Of a stretch of 64,000 nt of DNA, positions 11,791-23,924 are shown one piece after another. The DNA lies in assembly GCA_963575745.1 (NCBI GenBank), contig CAUYUJ010003892.1, forward strand, positions 442,121 to 506,120, given 5' to 3'. The position numbers and the translations under genes were made by a program. The stretch is from Prorocentrum cordatum. Lineage: Eukaryota > Sar > Dinophyceae > Prorocentrales > Prorocentraceae. The notes beneath the pieces were generated by a model, which saw only the letters and a program-made list of their open reading frames with translations, was not told the DNA's origin and ran no database searches. The first letter of the stretch is position 1; every line of letters starts with the position of its first letter.

Positions 11791-12447
11791 AGGAGGAGCA
11801 CCCTCTTCATGCCACTCCGGCCCCGACGGCCCGTTCCAGCCTCCCCTCGCGCGCCGAACGCACCCCCTCACGCGAGCCAACGCTCCCACGGCTGGCTTTG
11901 GGCAGGCCCATTATGCTTTCCCCACGCGATCTACCCCCCCCCACGCTTCTTGAGCAGCTCGGAGTAACCACAGCCAGAGAGGAGGGGGAGGGCCCTGGGC
12001 CTGGCTGCGGGACTTTGTCCCCTCTGGGAGATTGCGGGCCCCCCGAGCGGTGCGGAGACCACACCGCGTGGTGTGTCGGTGGGGATTCGGAGTGGCCGCA
12101 CGGTTTTGGGACGTGTGTCGCTCTCCGAGCACGTCTCGGCGGAGATCCCCGCGCGGTCCGTCACCGCACCGTTTTCCGAGCATGTTCTTCGGGTGGAGGG
12201 CACAGGGTGGAATCCCAAATGCCATTTTGTCGAAATTATCGCCACCCAGTTTTGCCTTCTCGCCGAGGCCAGACAAGACCCTCTGACACCTCGCGAGGCG
12301 CCCTGTCCAGGTCCAGGCGTCGAGACCCTTCCCCGCCCGCAAACCCTCCCGATCCCAAGTAGCACCCGAGCCGCAGCGTGTTCAGCGGTAGTCATACGGA
12401 CAGCTGCTGGGAACCAAGTCAGACCCCATGTGCGCATTGCTGGGGCG

Positions 12448-12625
12448 AGGTGTGCCAGGCGTGCCAGACGCGCCATGCGCGCCAGGTGCGCCAGGCACGC
12501 ATGTGGCCCAGGCGTGCCAGGCACGCCTGGTGGGCCAGATGCGCCACGTGATCCACGTGCGCAATGTCAGCCGCATGATCCTGCCGCGCCAGGTGCGCCG
12601 CGTTCGGGGCACGCGCAGAGTGGGC
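12448..12625. repeat. Degenerate GCGCCAGG-type minisatellite
   Basis: The 8-11-nt word [GT]GCGCCAGGCG/ GTGCCAGGCG recurs about 15 times with drift. No gene is implied. Confidence 0.7.
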
Positions 12626-12667
12626 CAGGTGCGCCTGCGCACGTGGCAGTACACATCGGGAGACGTG

Positions 12668-12905
12668 TCGCCCCCCACCATCCTTGTCGAAAACCAGTGC
12701 GCAATCGCGGCGGGGTGGCCATCATAGCGTTTGGTGGGCTTGCACATAGCAGGCAATATGCCAGCACACCCGCCGTCCCAGTCAAAAACCAATGCGTAGT
12801 GATCGCGGGGTGCCCGCGCTTGCTGGCTCGGTGCGCAGCAGGCACTATGCGGGCACCCCCGCCGTCGTTGCCAAAGAACAATACAAAGTGCTCGCGCACC
12901 CCCCG
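12668..12905. repeat. Tandem repeat, about 100 bp, two and a half copies
   Basis: The order 'gtc-aaaaCCA-TGCG-a-tCGCGG-GGxTGxCC ... GCACAxAGCAGGCAxTATGC ... CACCCxCCGTC' occurs twice, with a third start at about 12875. Confidence 0.8.
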
Positions 12906-13435
12906 ATCATGACCTAAGCTTTTGGTCCACAGTGAATTTTACATTGTTCTTTGACTGGGATGGTGGGGGGTACCCTCATTGGTCATGGTTGGCTGCAGGT
13001 CGCCTGGGGAGGGGGTGTTCATAAATAGGGAACAGTGACACACCCCTCCCCGAAGGGGAAGAGGGGGGGGTGAAAATGAAACCCGCTAAACCACTCACGC
13101 CCTAGAGGGCTGGCGGGATTTCTAGAATCTGTAGGGTTTTAGAATTCCGGATTCACCTGTCGAGCGACTTTCGCGTGCTCGTTCACCTGTCGGGCGATTT
13201 TTGCGTGCTCGAAGGACCCCGCGCGATCGCTTCCAGACCAGAAGGGCTCAGAAAGCCTCGGAAAGACTACCAATTATCCCCATGAGGAAGCGCCGCAATG
13301 GTGTAATAGTTGAAGCCCAACGCTGCGCGTACGCATGCCGATGCACCACGCGTGATTCACCCTGCAGGTCACCAGGCCCCTCGGCGAACGGGTTCTCGAG
13401 GTGCAGACGCCGCTGTGGACTTTCACCCTCAGCCC

Positions 13436-13660
13436 TACAGTGCCGTTTTTGATAAATGCTCCGCGTGCGGATCATGTATAAAAAATGCATGGATTTAGCA
13501 TTAAAAACAACGATGAGTTCATGCATAATTTTATTCATACATTAATCATGTAGTCAAATTCTGTTTTAACATATCCTATATCTTCAAAACTGCCCTGCAT
13601 GCTCAGGATTTGGGACCCGCGGGCCCCAGCTGGGCCTGGGACCGCCCCCTCCGCTCCGAG
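13436..13660 (-). repeat. Dispersed AT-rich repeat, family B, copy 2
   Basis: The inverted counterpart of 7325-7610; landmarks are given there. The AT-rich core is 13445-13580, followed by the GGGCCC-rich shoulder at 13610-13650. Confidence 0.88.
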
Positions 13661-13811
13661 TGTGGGCGGGGCCTCCCCTCTCCCTTCGGCAGGGCGCCGC
13701 GGTGCTGGCGGGGCGGCGGCGGGCCAGCCTGCTGTACGCGTCGAGCACGCGGGGGGCCGCGCGCCCAGCGCGGTGCTCGTCGTCGCCGTGGGCGTCGGAG
13801 AGGGGCGGTGG

Positions 13812-13846
13812 GAGGAGGATGAGGATGAGGATGAGCATGGTGATGG

Positions 13847-13885
<39 letters not shown>

Positions 13886-13953
13886 GGAGGATGAGGATGA
13901 GGATGAGGATGAGGATGAGGATGAGGATGAGGATGAGGATGAGGATGAGGATG

Positions 13954-14008
<55 letters not shown>

Positions 14009-14386
14009 CGTGTTGGGAAGAGGATGAGGATGGTGATGCTGCTGATGATGATGGGAGGAGGGGCCTGGTTTCTGTAGAACGCTATGGTGACGATGGCGAT
14101 GGCGACGTCGACGTCGACGTCGACGACGACGATGGCGATGGCGATGGTGGTGACGATGACGAAGACGACGATGACGAAGATGATTGTGCTGCTGATGCTG
14201 ATTATGATGATGCTGATGGTGCAGATGATGATGACGATGATGATGACTTTGATGATGGCGATGCTGATGATGATGGTGGTCATGACAGTGATGATTAAGA
14301 TGATATTAATGATGACGGCGGTGGTGGTGTCGATGGTGATGCTGAGGCTGATGAATATGATGATGAATATGAATATGATGATGATA

Positions 14387-14428
<42 letters not shown>

Positions 14429-14567
14429 TTCATGATGATGCTGATGATGATGATGATGATGATTCTCAAGATGGTGGTGGTGAGAACGACGATGATGACG
14501 ATGACGATGACGATGACGATGTCACCGACACCGACGACACCGACGACCATGATGATAATGATGATAC

Positions 14568-14617
<50 letters not shown>

Positions 14618-14750
14618 CTGATGAGGATGCTGAGGCTGATGCTGATGATGATGATGAGTAATATGATGATGGTGATGGTGATGATGATTCTGATGATGAT
14701 GATGATGATGATGACGATGATGATGACGATGATGATGATGTCGATGCTGT

Positions 14751-14818
<68 letters not shown>

Positions 14819-14935
14819 CTGATGCTGGTGATGATGATGATGCTGATGCTGATGCTGATGCTGATGCTGCTGATGATGATGATGATTATGATGATGATGA
14901 TTATATGGTTATTATTACTATTATGATGGGGGATG
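13812..14935. repeat. Long GAT/GAG/GAC array with an embedded conserved block
   Basis: GAT and GATGAG units occupy 13812-14010. A more complex Asp-codon-like stretch follows (14080-14560), then pure GAT with GCTGAT to 14930. The block 14252-14555 is shared with 27730-27950 (GTGGTCATGACAGTGATGAT, GGTGATGCTGAGGCTGATGA and GATGTCACCGACACCGACGA are all present in both). Open frames (poly-Asp, poly-Met, poly-Ile) are compositional. Confidence 0.9.
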
Positions 14936-15024
14936 GTGCCAATGATGATCAGCACGGATTGAGGGCGGGAGTGAATTGGATGTTGAGGCCGTTTCAAGAA
15001 AAGACCATCGAGGCCCCGATTTGG

Positions 15025-15445
15025 TGATGACGATGAGGACGATGATGATGATGACGATGACGATGACGATGGCGACGACGATGCTGATGACGCTGATGAT
15101 GACTATGACGACGGTGCTGCTGCTGATGGTGGTGATGATGATGCTGCTGCTGATGATGATGGTTATCATGGGCATGATGCTGATGATGATGATGATGTGG
15201 TGATCGTGATTGTGATGATGCTGATGATGCTGCTGATGTTGATAGTGCTAATGATGCTGATGATGATGCTTGTGATGCTGTCCTCGATAATGGTGATGAT
15301 GCTGATGATCATGATGCTGCTGATGGTAGTGGTGATGCGGATGTTGCTGATAATGATGCTGATGATGATGACCCCGATGATGTTGCTGATAATACTGATG
15401 ATGACAGCTGTGATGACAATTGGTGATTACGATAATGATCAGGAG
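15025..15445. repeat. Degenerate GAT/GCT array
   Basis: Continues the preceding array after an 80-bp unique spacer. Substitutions are frequent, so it looks older than the pure tracts. Confidence 0.9.
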
Positions 15446-15459
15446 GATGAGGAGGACTG

Positions 15460-15600
15460 ATCGTTTGCAGCATGCATGTAGTGTGCAGTCTGCCCCCTCC
15501 GCCTCCGTTCCCCCGTCCTCCTCTTTTCTCTTTTTTTCTTTCTGTTCATGCCTTTTCCCCGTCGCCGTGGTTCACGTCTGCAGCGTGTCGTCCCTGCCTT
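15460..15600. repeat. Direct duplicate, copy 1
   Basis: GATCGTxTGCAGCATGCA, GTGTGCxxxCTGCCCCxTCC, TTCCCCCGTCCT and TTCCCCGTCGCCGT occur here and again at 15957-16075 in the same order and orientation. Confidence 0.8.
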
Positions 15601-15956
15601 TCTGGCTCGACGTGGAGTGCGGGCGTGGCTCCGGGTTCTGGCACGTAAGGAGTGTGCCGAAGATGCCGTGGGCCCAGGGCACACCGCTTGCTCATGGAGC
15701 TTTGTATCGCTCGCACGTGTGCGTTCTGTCTCGGCGAGGACCATCGGGGAGCATCCCGGATCATCGAGCAAAAAAGCACGCATAAGTACGACACATGCAA
15801 GGGTAATCGATGTCCGAGCGATGGCGAGCAGAGAGGGATCCATGATACCAGGAACATCGGGAACAGGCGCGGACAATCCGCAGACACGCTGCAGTGTATG
15901 AGTTGAAGGGCATTCTTTTGGGGATTCTTGGCGGTTCATATATGTGAGGTGGGCGT

Positions 15957-16075
15957 GATCGTCTGCAGCATGCAGTAAGCAGTGTGCCCCTTCCGCCTCC
16001 AATTCCCCCGTCCTGATGTTTTCTTCTCTTGCCTGTTCCCCGTCGCCGTCGTTCAGGCTGACAGGTTTGCAGGCA
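15957..16075. repeat. Direct duplicate, copy 2
   Basis: Second copy of the 15460-15600 block, about 500 bp downstream, with small deletions. Confidence 0.8.
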
Positions 16076-16229
16076 GGCACGGACGCTCAATTGCCTGCAG
16101 ATGGTCTTGGAGTGTGAACCCAGTCCAAACTGAAAGATGTGGTTTCGCTCTCTCTGTCCGCGCTGCTGCTGCCGCTGGTCGTGCTGAGTTGATGGCTCAT
16201 ACATCGGGCATTTCGCCCACACTCGACAA

Positions 16230-16346
16230 TGAAGAGGAAGAGGAGGAATATGGTAATGGTGATGATGATGACGATGATGAGGATGAGGATGAGGATGAGG
16301 ATGAGGATGAGGATGAGGATGAGGATGGTGATGGTGATGGTGATGG

Positions 16347-16420
<74 letters not shown>

Positions 16421-16480
16421 GCGGTAGTGGTGGTGGTGGTGGTGATGATGATGGTGGTGATGATGATGGTGATGGTGAAT
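16230..16480. repeat. GAT/GAG trinucleotide array
   Basis: GATGAG, then GATGGT, then pure GAT and finally GGTGGT units, preceded by AAGAGGAGG. Confidence 0.95.
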
Positions 16481-16611
16481 GACGACGGCGACGATGACGA
16501 TGACGATGGCCTTGTTTCAGGCAGCGTAAGTGTGCATATGCTCAGGCAAGCGCCCACTCATCGCCGATGGGTGCCTGGCGTTGTCTCTCCGATTCCAGCT
16601 CGATATTTCCT

Positions 16612-16745
16612 CTTCTGAACTGGTCCCCCCTCAACGTCGCCCCGCAACAGAGGGGTTTGGGGGAGGGGAGGGACATTCTAAGCAGGCAGGGGGGCTTCTT
16701 GGAAGGAACCCGCACCTCCCCATACCCTTCCGAGAAGGTGCATCG
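16612..16745 (+). repeat. Dispersed repeat, family C, copy 1
   Basis: CTGxxCxGGTCCCCCCT, ATTCTxAGCAGGCAGGGG, GGCTTCTTG, CACCTCCCCA and AGAAGG occur here and at 18210-18322 in the same order. A fragment of the first segment also lies at 6840. Confidence 0.8.
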
Positions 16746-16857
16746 CCCATTCCAGTTCGATGTTCCCCCCTGAGTCCATCCGCCCCCCTATCTTTCCCCC
16801 TCACCCCTGAAGGCCCTCAGTGGCCTTCAGGACGTCTCGTCGTCGTCGTTGTCCATT

Positions 16858-17500
16858 TCTAGCACTCCCTCTCTCTCTCTCTCTCTCTCTGGAGGGCGGG
16901 GGGCCTTTCGACAGGGGGGGCTGTTGAAGGGCGGGGGTCACGCCAGCTGCCGGGTGCAGCTGGCCTTGGCCGCGCCGCGGGACACCCTTCCTCGACGATC
17001 GGTCGCTCACGGCGCCTCGAGGCGCCTGGCATACTAGCTGCATGCGGCCGGTCCGCAACCTGCCCCCTTCGCTGACCCTTCGCTCGTGCACCCGACCCTC
17101 GACCTCGCCCTCGCACTCCTCTGGGCTCCACAAACGGCTTCCGCCCAGGTGGGGTTGGAGCATCGCCGATGCATCGCCGATGCATCGCCCGTGCATCGTC
17201 GCCGCATCGGTTACGCGGCGCGATCCTCGGCCTCCAGCCCCGTTCACTTCGGACCCCGTGTGGCAGGGCTGCAGGGCCTGCGCCTCCGCCCCGTCTCTGG
17301 CCGCCGGCCCCGCCCGCCTTTTTTCCTTTTCCTGGCCGCCGGCCCGCCCCTGTCGGGCCGGACGACAGGGGGGGATTGGGAAAGGGGGGGTTACGAAACT
17401 TGCTGCACGCAGCTGGTTTCGGCCTCACCGAGGGGGCCATTTCTCGATGCATAGCCGCCTCCGGCGCCTGGAGGCGCCGTGAAAATCAGCTACGTGAGCT
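16858..17500. other. CT tract and GC-rich stretch, no supportable gene
   Basis: A short (CT)n tract lies at 16868-16891. ATCGCCGATGC repeats lie at 17160-17205. Related phrases around 'GCxGCTGGxxTxGGCC' occur at 16945-16975 and 17405-17430. Open frames lack known motifs. Confidence 0.5.
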
Positions 17501-17699
17501 GGTTCTCAAACCCCCCCTTTGCTATCCCCTCTTTTCGCCCGACCCGCCCCTGGCTGCCGAGGCCTACTGCAGCGTGAGCGGCTCGCTGAGCGTCCTGGGC
17601 GACGCCGAGTCCCGCCGCCGCTACTGGAGGACCCCCGGGCGCGCAAGGTGTCGGCGGTGGCAGACGTGGCGCGCGCCGGTGCGTGCCAGGGCGCACGAG

Positions 17700-17945
17700 T
17701 TCGGGAGCCTTAAGACGGGGGTCAATGCAGACGGGGGTCAGCCAGGGCACCGGATCCTGCAGGATCCTGCGAAGACGCCCTCTGGCTGACCCGGGTTAGA
17801 GAGCCGCTCGTGGCTGCGAGGCGGCCGCGCCTATTGGCTGACCCGGGTTTGCGAAGACCTGCGCTGCAGTTTTTTTGTTCCTGCATTGCAGTTTTTGGTT
17901 TCCTGCTGACCCGGGTCTGGATGGACCCGGGTCAGAAGATCCCCG
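17700..17945. repeat. Repeated CTGACCCGGGT word
   Basis: CTGACCCGGGT occurs at about 17785, 17838 and 17908, with an inverted ACCCGGGTCAG at 17925 and GGGGGTCA at 17717/17732. The word contains the palindrome ACCCGGGT. Confidence 0.75.
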
Positions 17946-17965
17946 ACGAGTCAGGGCTAGCTCGT

Positions 17966-18131
17966 GAGGGGAAAACACACACAGGCACAACGAATCGTCG
18001 ATTCCCAGGAAAGTATGGGAGCATATGGGAAGTGGGGGGAAGACGACAATCCAGAAGCTATGGGAAAATATAGGGGAGTCCTCGGACTTGTGTGTACTTG
18101 TTTGGGCATCCCTGGGCCCCTTCAGAGTCAG
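17966..18131 (+). repeat. Dispersed 160-bp repeat, family A, copy 2
   Basis: Same landmarks as 4787-4945 (which is inverted) and 23435-23596. It runs from GAGGGGAAAACACACACAGG to GGGCCCCTTCAGAG. Confidence 0.85.
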
Positions 18132-18209
18132 GGGTAACGTCGGGGGGGACGTGCTCAGGGGCTGGGGTGGATCGACTCCCGATCGCCCAGCGATCGTGGA
18201 TGCGTAGGG

Positions 18210-18322
18210 GCCCTGAGCCGGTCCCCCCTACGGGCGGAGCCAGGGGAGTGGTATTCTGAGCAGGCAGGGGGCTTCTTGCAGGGAAGCGGCACCTCCCCAC
18301 ACCCTCCTTAGAAGGCCCCTTG
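18210..18322 (+). repeat. Dispersed repeat, family C, copy 2
   Basis: Second copy of the 16612-16745 block. It follows family A copy 2 by about 80 bp. Confidence 0.8.
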
Positions 18323-18329
18323 GAAGGCG

Positions 18330-20125
18330 GGAGGACTTCTAAGAAGGTAGGGCGCCTCCTGAGAAGGCCGCCCTCGATTGACCCGTGTGCCCAGTTCTCT
18401 AGGCGGTGACACCAGACGGCGGTGGTACCATGACCACCGACAAAGCGGCGAACCCGGTCCGCTGTCTTGAGGCGTGTCATGTCCCGACACGGGCTTCGGA
18501 GCGTCCCCTCGGTCCAGTTTTGACCCACCTCCCCCCAGGTGCGCGTCTGGTGTGCAACGCGGGAACATCGTTGCCACGCCATGCATCGTTGCCACGCCAT
18601 GCAGCGCATGATTGCGAACACATTGCCGCATGATTTGCAGTATGCGTGTACTCATGTATGTTTGTTGTGCCGTCCGTAGCCGCCGAGGCATGTTCCAGAG
18701 CCAGGCTGAGGAAACAACTGGGCAATCACAGCTTGAGAGCTCCTGAGTTTCATCGTGTCTTGCGAACCTTCGGCCCTCCCAGCAGAGGAGCATGTGGTCT
18801 CTGGCGTTCCTTCAGGCAGCGACCCCCGAGCTGCGCGCTGCCGTTTTCGCCGCGGCCCGCTGTGCTGCTTGAGCTGCCTCACCTGGCCGTGGAAATGAAT
18901 AGTTTCAAGTCAGTACCGTTTAACCGACCCCCTATCCCCAGCCCCATCCCTATGGAGACCCCCACCATCTCAGCAGCCCAGTTTGGGATGTACCCCTCGA
19001 AACCTAAAGGGAACAGCCTGAGTCATCATCTAGAGGGGTACATCGGCCAGTGGGACCCAGGCCACGCCATTAGGGTTAGGGGTCGGATAAATGGTGCTCA
19101 AGGTTTCCCTGATTTTCTATGACGCTTCTTGAAGTGGCAGCAACGGTGTACTCGGAAGGGTTGGACATACAGAGCAATACGCAGACTCACTTTCACTACG
19201 GCGTAGCTCCCCTCCTAGGAAGAGGGTCGTTTGGTGCGTGATGAGGGAGGTGCGAGATGGGTCAACACGAGAGCAGAAATGGCCAGGGTAAGCTCTGTCT
19301 TGTTGGGCTGGCGAGGGATTCGCAGTGGTGTGCTAGGACGAGCAGGCTGGTTTGTGACAGCTGGGCTGGCATCTGGCGATGTCGCCCAATCGAGCCCAGC
19401 TTTCCCCCTCTGTTCCGTTCCTTTGTCTGCTTAGCCGCTCAGGAATCTCTTGGGGAAGTCTGATGAGGAAGGGAGTTCTCAGTTCTCCTCCTTGGTGGAA
19501 GAGTGGATGCGGAACAGGGAAGTCGCAGTGGGCGGGAGTGGCGGCACGACGACTCGTGAGATACCGCGCGGTGTTTGGTATTCCTGCTCTACCCCCATGG
19601 GCAGAGAGGCGTCGGATGCCGAAGTGACGTGCCCAGTTTGATCTTACATGTATCATCGAGTGTACGTTGATGCGAGTAAAGTGTTTGTGCAAATGGCCCG
19701 ACCCAGTGTTTCTTTTGATGAAGCTATTCAGAATTCAGAAAGGATTCCAGCCATTGATGCGCTCGCGCTCGTGCACTCACAGGCACACTCATAAGTGTGG
19801 ACGGGCGTGCACACGTACTCCTGTGTTGGCACGCCAGTGCTCCCAATGGCATACGTGCGTGCGCATTCATACAATAGTGCAACCACTCACACTCAAAGTT
19901 TCCTTGTGTGAGCTAGCCAGCATGCATCAATTGAATCGCCCATGTGCAGACGAAGTTAAGTGTAATGTGTTGTGTTGCGTTCGTGTGCGAACATGCTAAA
20001 CAACTGTACGTGTGCGTATGTGCATGGGCATACGCATGTGTACATGTCAGCCTGCAGACATGTACTCGCACCTCTATAGGTTTGTGTGCTTGAGTGAGTG
20101 CATGCGTGCGCGCGTATGTGTAGAC
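18330..20125. other. No gene recognised
   Basis: Low-repeat sequence with modest open frames on both strands and no known motif. A duplicated CGTTGCCACGCCATGCA lies at 18571-18601. Confidence 0.45.
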
Positions 20126-20127
20126 AT

Positions 20128-20385
20128 ATATATATATATACACATACGTTTACATATATATATATATATATGTATATATGTATCCGCGCCTGTCCTGTGC
20201 TGCCTTGTCGCTCGCCCCTTTCGGCCATGCCTGTGCCGTCACTGCGCCTCGCCTGGCTTCTCTCGTGCTGTCGGCACTGGCCTTTTCTACGCCTCGACGC
20301 TGCGCGCGAGGCCGCGACGCCTAGACGTGTGTGTGTGTGTGCGTGTGTGTGTGTGTGCGTGTGTGCGTGTGTCTATATAGGTGTG
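20128..20385. repeat. TA tracts and GT tract
   Basis: Two AT dinucleotide runs (20128-20140 and 20155-20182) and a GT/GTGC run at 20323-20375 ending in TCTATATAGG. Confidence 0.93.
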
Positions 20386-23300
20386 GGCCTGCAATCGAGG
20401 GTACCACTTATGCATCACCACACGTCTACTCTGGCGCCGAGCCCGAGGAATTCTTCGCTTCCCTCGATTTCACCCTGCTGGATGGCGCCACTTCCCCACG
20501 GCCCCCCCCTGCGGAGGGCGGTCTACCCGCTTGGGAGGGACCCACCCCAAGGAAGCGGCCCGCCTCCCGCCCCAACTGCCAGCTTTCGTCGCGCAAGCGC
20601 AGGTACGCCAGCGCTATCTGCCACGAGGGGCTTCCCGGTACGAGCCCACCGTCCAGCTTGCGCGCCCCACCAGGCGCTGCGGACGCGCCTTGGCCCCCAG
20701 AGCGCCCCTGCCGCTGGGACTCTGTGCGCTCCTGCCACCCACGGGTGGCCCCTGCCGGGTCCTCCCTGGGAGCCCTCCCGCGGCCCCTGCCCTCGCCGCG
20801 CGGACACCTCGGCTCGGGCCCTCGGGCCATCTGCCCCCCGCGCGGGGCGAGCGGGGCGTTGGAGGACGGGCTCCAGCCCTCTGCGTCAAAGGGCTGCGGC
20901 TCCTCCTCTCTTCCGTTCCAGGCCTCGCCGTCCGCAGCGGCCAGCTCTGCCCCCGGGGAGGGCACCCGTGTGCGCTCCCAGCCTTCCTCCCCGGACCCAC
21001 GGGGCTCTGGCCGCGGGCCGCCCTCTTGCCAGGGGCGGCGCGCGCTCCCCAGCCCCCTGTCCTGCAGGCCACTCCCCGCTGCGGCCCCTGCGCTGCCGCC
21101 GCGGTCCCTCCCCTGTCCTCCTGCCTGGTCCCCGGGCGGCTCCTGCGCTCTCCGCCTGATGTACAGTCATCCCGCGCAGCAAGGATGGGCGACCTTCCCA
21201 AGGGTACCCTTGCATCCTCGCCTCCTCGCTCCATTCTTGGCCACTTTCTCGTGGACCGCGCCCCGCTCGAGAGAAGCTTCGAGATGGCCCTCCAGGGCCC
21301 TCGCACCCTTACCGCGCATCCTTATCATGCGGGTTGACTGCACGCCTCCACTTCTCTCTCCCCTCCTGGCCCCTCCCCCTCCTGGGGGGGGGGGCAGGAG
21401 GGGAAGGGGCCTCTCCCCCTGGCCCCTCCCCCTCCCCCTCCTGGAGGGGGAGGGGGAGGTGCCAGGGCGGGGGGGGGGAGGGGGAGGGGCCTCCCTCCCC
21501 CGCCCCTTCCCCTGGCCCTTCCCTGCCTCCTCGGGGGGGGGGGGCCGGCCCGCCCCGGCCGCTCCCTCGCGGCGGCCCTCCTTCGGCCCTCCGCGCTCCC
21601 CGCGCGCGCTGCCCCGCCCCGCCAGCTCTCGCGGCTCCCCGGGCCTGCGACCTTCTGCGGCTCCGCCGCCTTCGGCTCGCTCTTCGCCGTCGCTCCTCGC
21701 CGCGCTCCTTCGTCGGTCCCTTTGCGGCTTCCCGCCTTTTCCAGTCCTGGCTGGCTTGTGTCATCCTCCACCCTCACCGTACTTACTCTCGTCCGTCGCG
21801 CTCCCTCAGTCCTGCGGCCTTCTGTGGCTCCACCGCCTTTGGCTCGCTCTCCGCCGTCGCTCCTTGTCGCTCTCCTTCGTCTTTCCGCTCTCGGCTGCTC
21901 GTTCTCCCAGCCTCCCAGTCCCGATTGGCCTATTCACCTTCCGCCCTGCCCGTAGCTTCGTCTGCCCACTGCTTCTCCCCGCAATCCAGGCCTGGATGGT
22001 CATTGCTGCCGCCAGCTGCGAGGCCCAAAATGGTCTCTGAGAGCTCGGCCGGGCGTAGACGCGCGCGTTCCGCTGCTTGCACTCGACTTTCTACGCCATG
22101 TCGCCGCGCACGGGGCCGCGATGACAAAAAGTGCAAGTGTGTGTGTGTGTGTGTGTCCCGCCCGCGTGATAGATGGCATGTGTCCTTTCGAGTAAATCGC
22201 TCGTTATGGTGATGTGTTGGTGTGTGCGCGCGTATCAGGCCGCCTGCAGCCCACATGGCTGCCGGGACTGGCTGACAGTGCGCGGTGAATCAGAGCAGCG
22301 CACCCCCAGAGGTCGAGGTCCGCCGAGGCTCTCCGAGGGCCTCCCCGCTGATCGCAGCCATGCCCGTGACCTCTGGCGCCCAGCGGCCGCGTCCAGCCGC
22401 CCGCCAGGCGGGGCCGGCGGCCGCCGCAGCTGCGCCCGCGCCCACGGCGAGTGTTAGTCCACCCGCGCCGGAGGAGGCGCCGCCGACGCTTTCGCCGCCG
22501 CCGCCGGCGTCGTCGTCGTCGTCGCTGCGGGCGCGACTGCAGAAGTGCTCTGGCCCGTCGGCACTGTCGCCAGAACCTAGTCGTTCGGCGCGTCAGGGTC
22601 GAATCCAGGTCACAGTGTGCGCGAGCACCGCTTGGGCTACTGTCATCGCAAGCGGGGCCCCTGCGAGTCCAGATGCGGTCGCCACGGAGGCCACTGTCAT
22701 TCAAAAGTTTCGTATTGGTGTTGGAGTCAAAGCTGCTTCCCATAAACATGGTTTTCTCTCGCGAGGGATTTGCGCATGACGGTTCGAAAATTCAGACTGC
22801 TCGCCGAGACGATTGACAGTTTTCTCATGGGTTCAGCGCTAAGGATTTGCGTTGAGTCCGTCGAGTTGTCTTCCGCTTCGCAGCATGGCCCGCAGCACAG
22901 AAGGTCAAAGTTCTCGCCGAGCTCTGGCTGTTGGCGGGGAAGATTGCCCTCCCCAGACCGCCGGGAGCAGCCGATCACAGCGAATGAAACGAGAAAGAAT
23001 TTGCCTGCTTGGCGCCTTCCCCATGGGCGCGCCGCCGCGGCCTCGGCCGCCGCCGTCTCCTTCTCTGGAGATCGCAGCCGCACGGTCAGGCGCTTTGCCA
23101 TCAGCGGTTAAAAATTGGATTGCGCGGCCGCGCGTATCTGCCATCCGCGCTTTACGGAGGATGCGCAGGAATGGTGCTGCGCGGTGTGGCCGTGGCGCCG
23201 CTTTTTCGTCACAACACCCCCACGTGAGGCATCAGATGCACTACGCCTTGCTTGATGAGCGCCCCTATACCAGGCTTCCCGACAGCACGTATTGGCTCCC

Positions 23301-23434
23301 CCAGAGGCGCCGACGACACCTCACGTGCGACCACCCCCTCTCCGCCCCGCGCTAGTCAACCCGATTCGACCCCCCTCCACGCGATCACCCCTCCACGCTC
23401 ATTGGCAGTGTGGGGCGAGGGGGAAGAGTCAGGA
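20386..23434. other. GC-rich region with Pro/Ala-rich frames, no gene called
   Basis: Frames run open for up to about 570 codons on the + strand (20331-22040) and overlap open frames on the other strand, as expected in GC-rich DNA. Translations are Pro/Ser/Ala-rich with no domain. G- and C-runs at 21355-21550 mirror each other (GGGGG...CCCCC), which could form foldback structures. Confidence 0.45.
21640..21960. repeat. Direct repeat, about 170-bp unit, two copies
   Basis: CTGCGxCCTTCTGxGGCTCC, CGCCTTxGGCTCGCTCT and CGCCGTCGCTCCT occur at 21646-21700 and again at 21812-21870. Confidence 0.75.
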
Positions 23435-23596
23435 GGGGAAAAACACACAGACACAATTAATTGTCCATCCCCAGGAACATATAGGATAATATGGGAAGTG
23501 GGGAGGAAGACGAAAACCCAGAAAATATGGCAAAATATGGGAATCCTTTTATTTGTGTGTATTTATTTGTGTGTCCCAGGGCCCCTTCAAAGAGGA
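23435..23596 (+). repeat. Dispersed 160-bp repeat, family A, copy 3
   Basis: Third copy, in the same orientation as 17966-18131. It ends GGGCCCCTTCAAAGAGG about 120 bp before transposon E0. Confidence 0.85.
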
Positions 23597-23924
23597 CTGG
23601 AAAGAGGAACCTGCACCACTGCCCAGCGCGAAATCGGGTGAGGCCGCCGGCGCGTTCGACCTCGCCAGGACCCCTCGCACAGCCGTGGGGCCTTGGGCCC
23701 TATGACCGCCGAGGCTACGCTTAAGTCGGGCCTGTCCCCCTACAGGGGGACTTTCGACGAAACATAAAAATACCAAAATTCTCCCGGCAAAGCAACCTAA
23801 CAGCGATGTGTAGGAGCATATCTGGAAGCATTCCCCTTAAGATTCAGATGAGAATCCAGTTGTAGAATTCTGCTGTTCTCGCAGTCGTAGTCGCATTCGC
23901 GATGACAGTCGCAGTGGCAACGGC

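Noticed and set aside
13603-14997. Long poly-Ile/poly-Met/poly-Asp frames over the GAT arrays
   Set aside because: A trinucleotide repeat without stops keeps every frame open; nothing non-repetitive flanks it as a protein.
19070-19085. TTAGGGTTAGGGG as telomeric repeat
   Set aside because: Only two units in otherwise unique sequence, so not a telomere.
20331-22040. A 569-codon Pro/Ser-rich frame
   Set aside because: It begins in a GT microsatellite. The composition is that expected for GC-rich DNA, equally long frames overlap on the other strand, and there is no motif.
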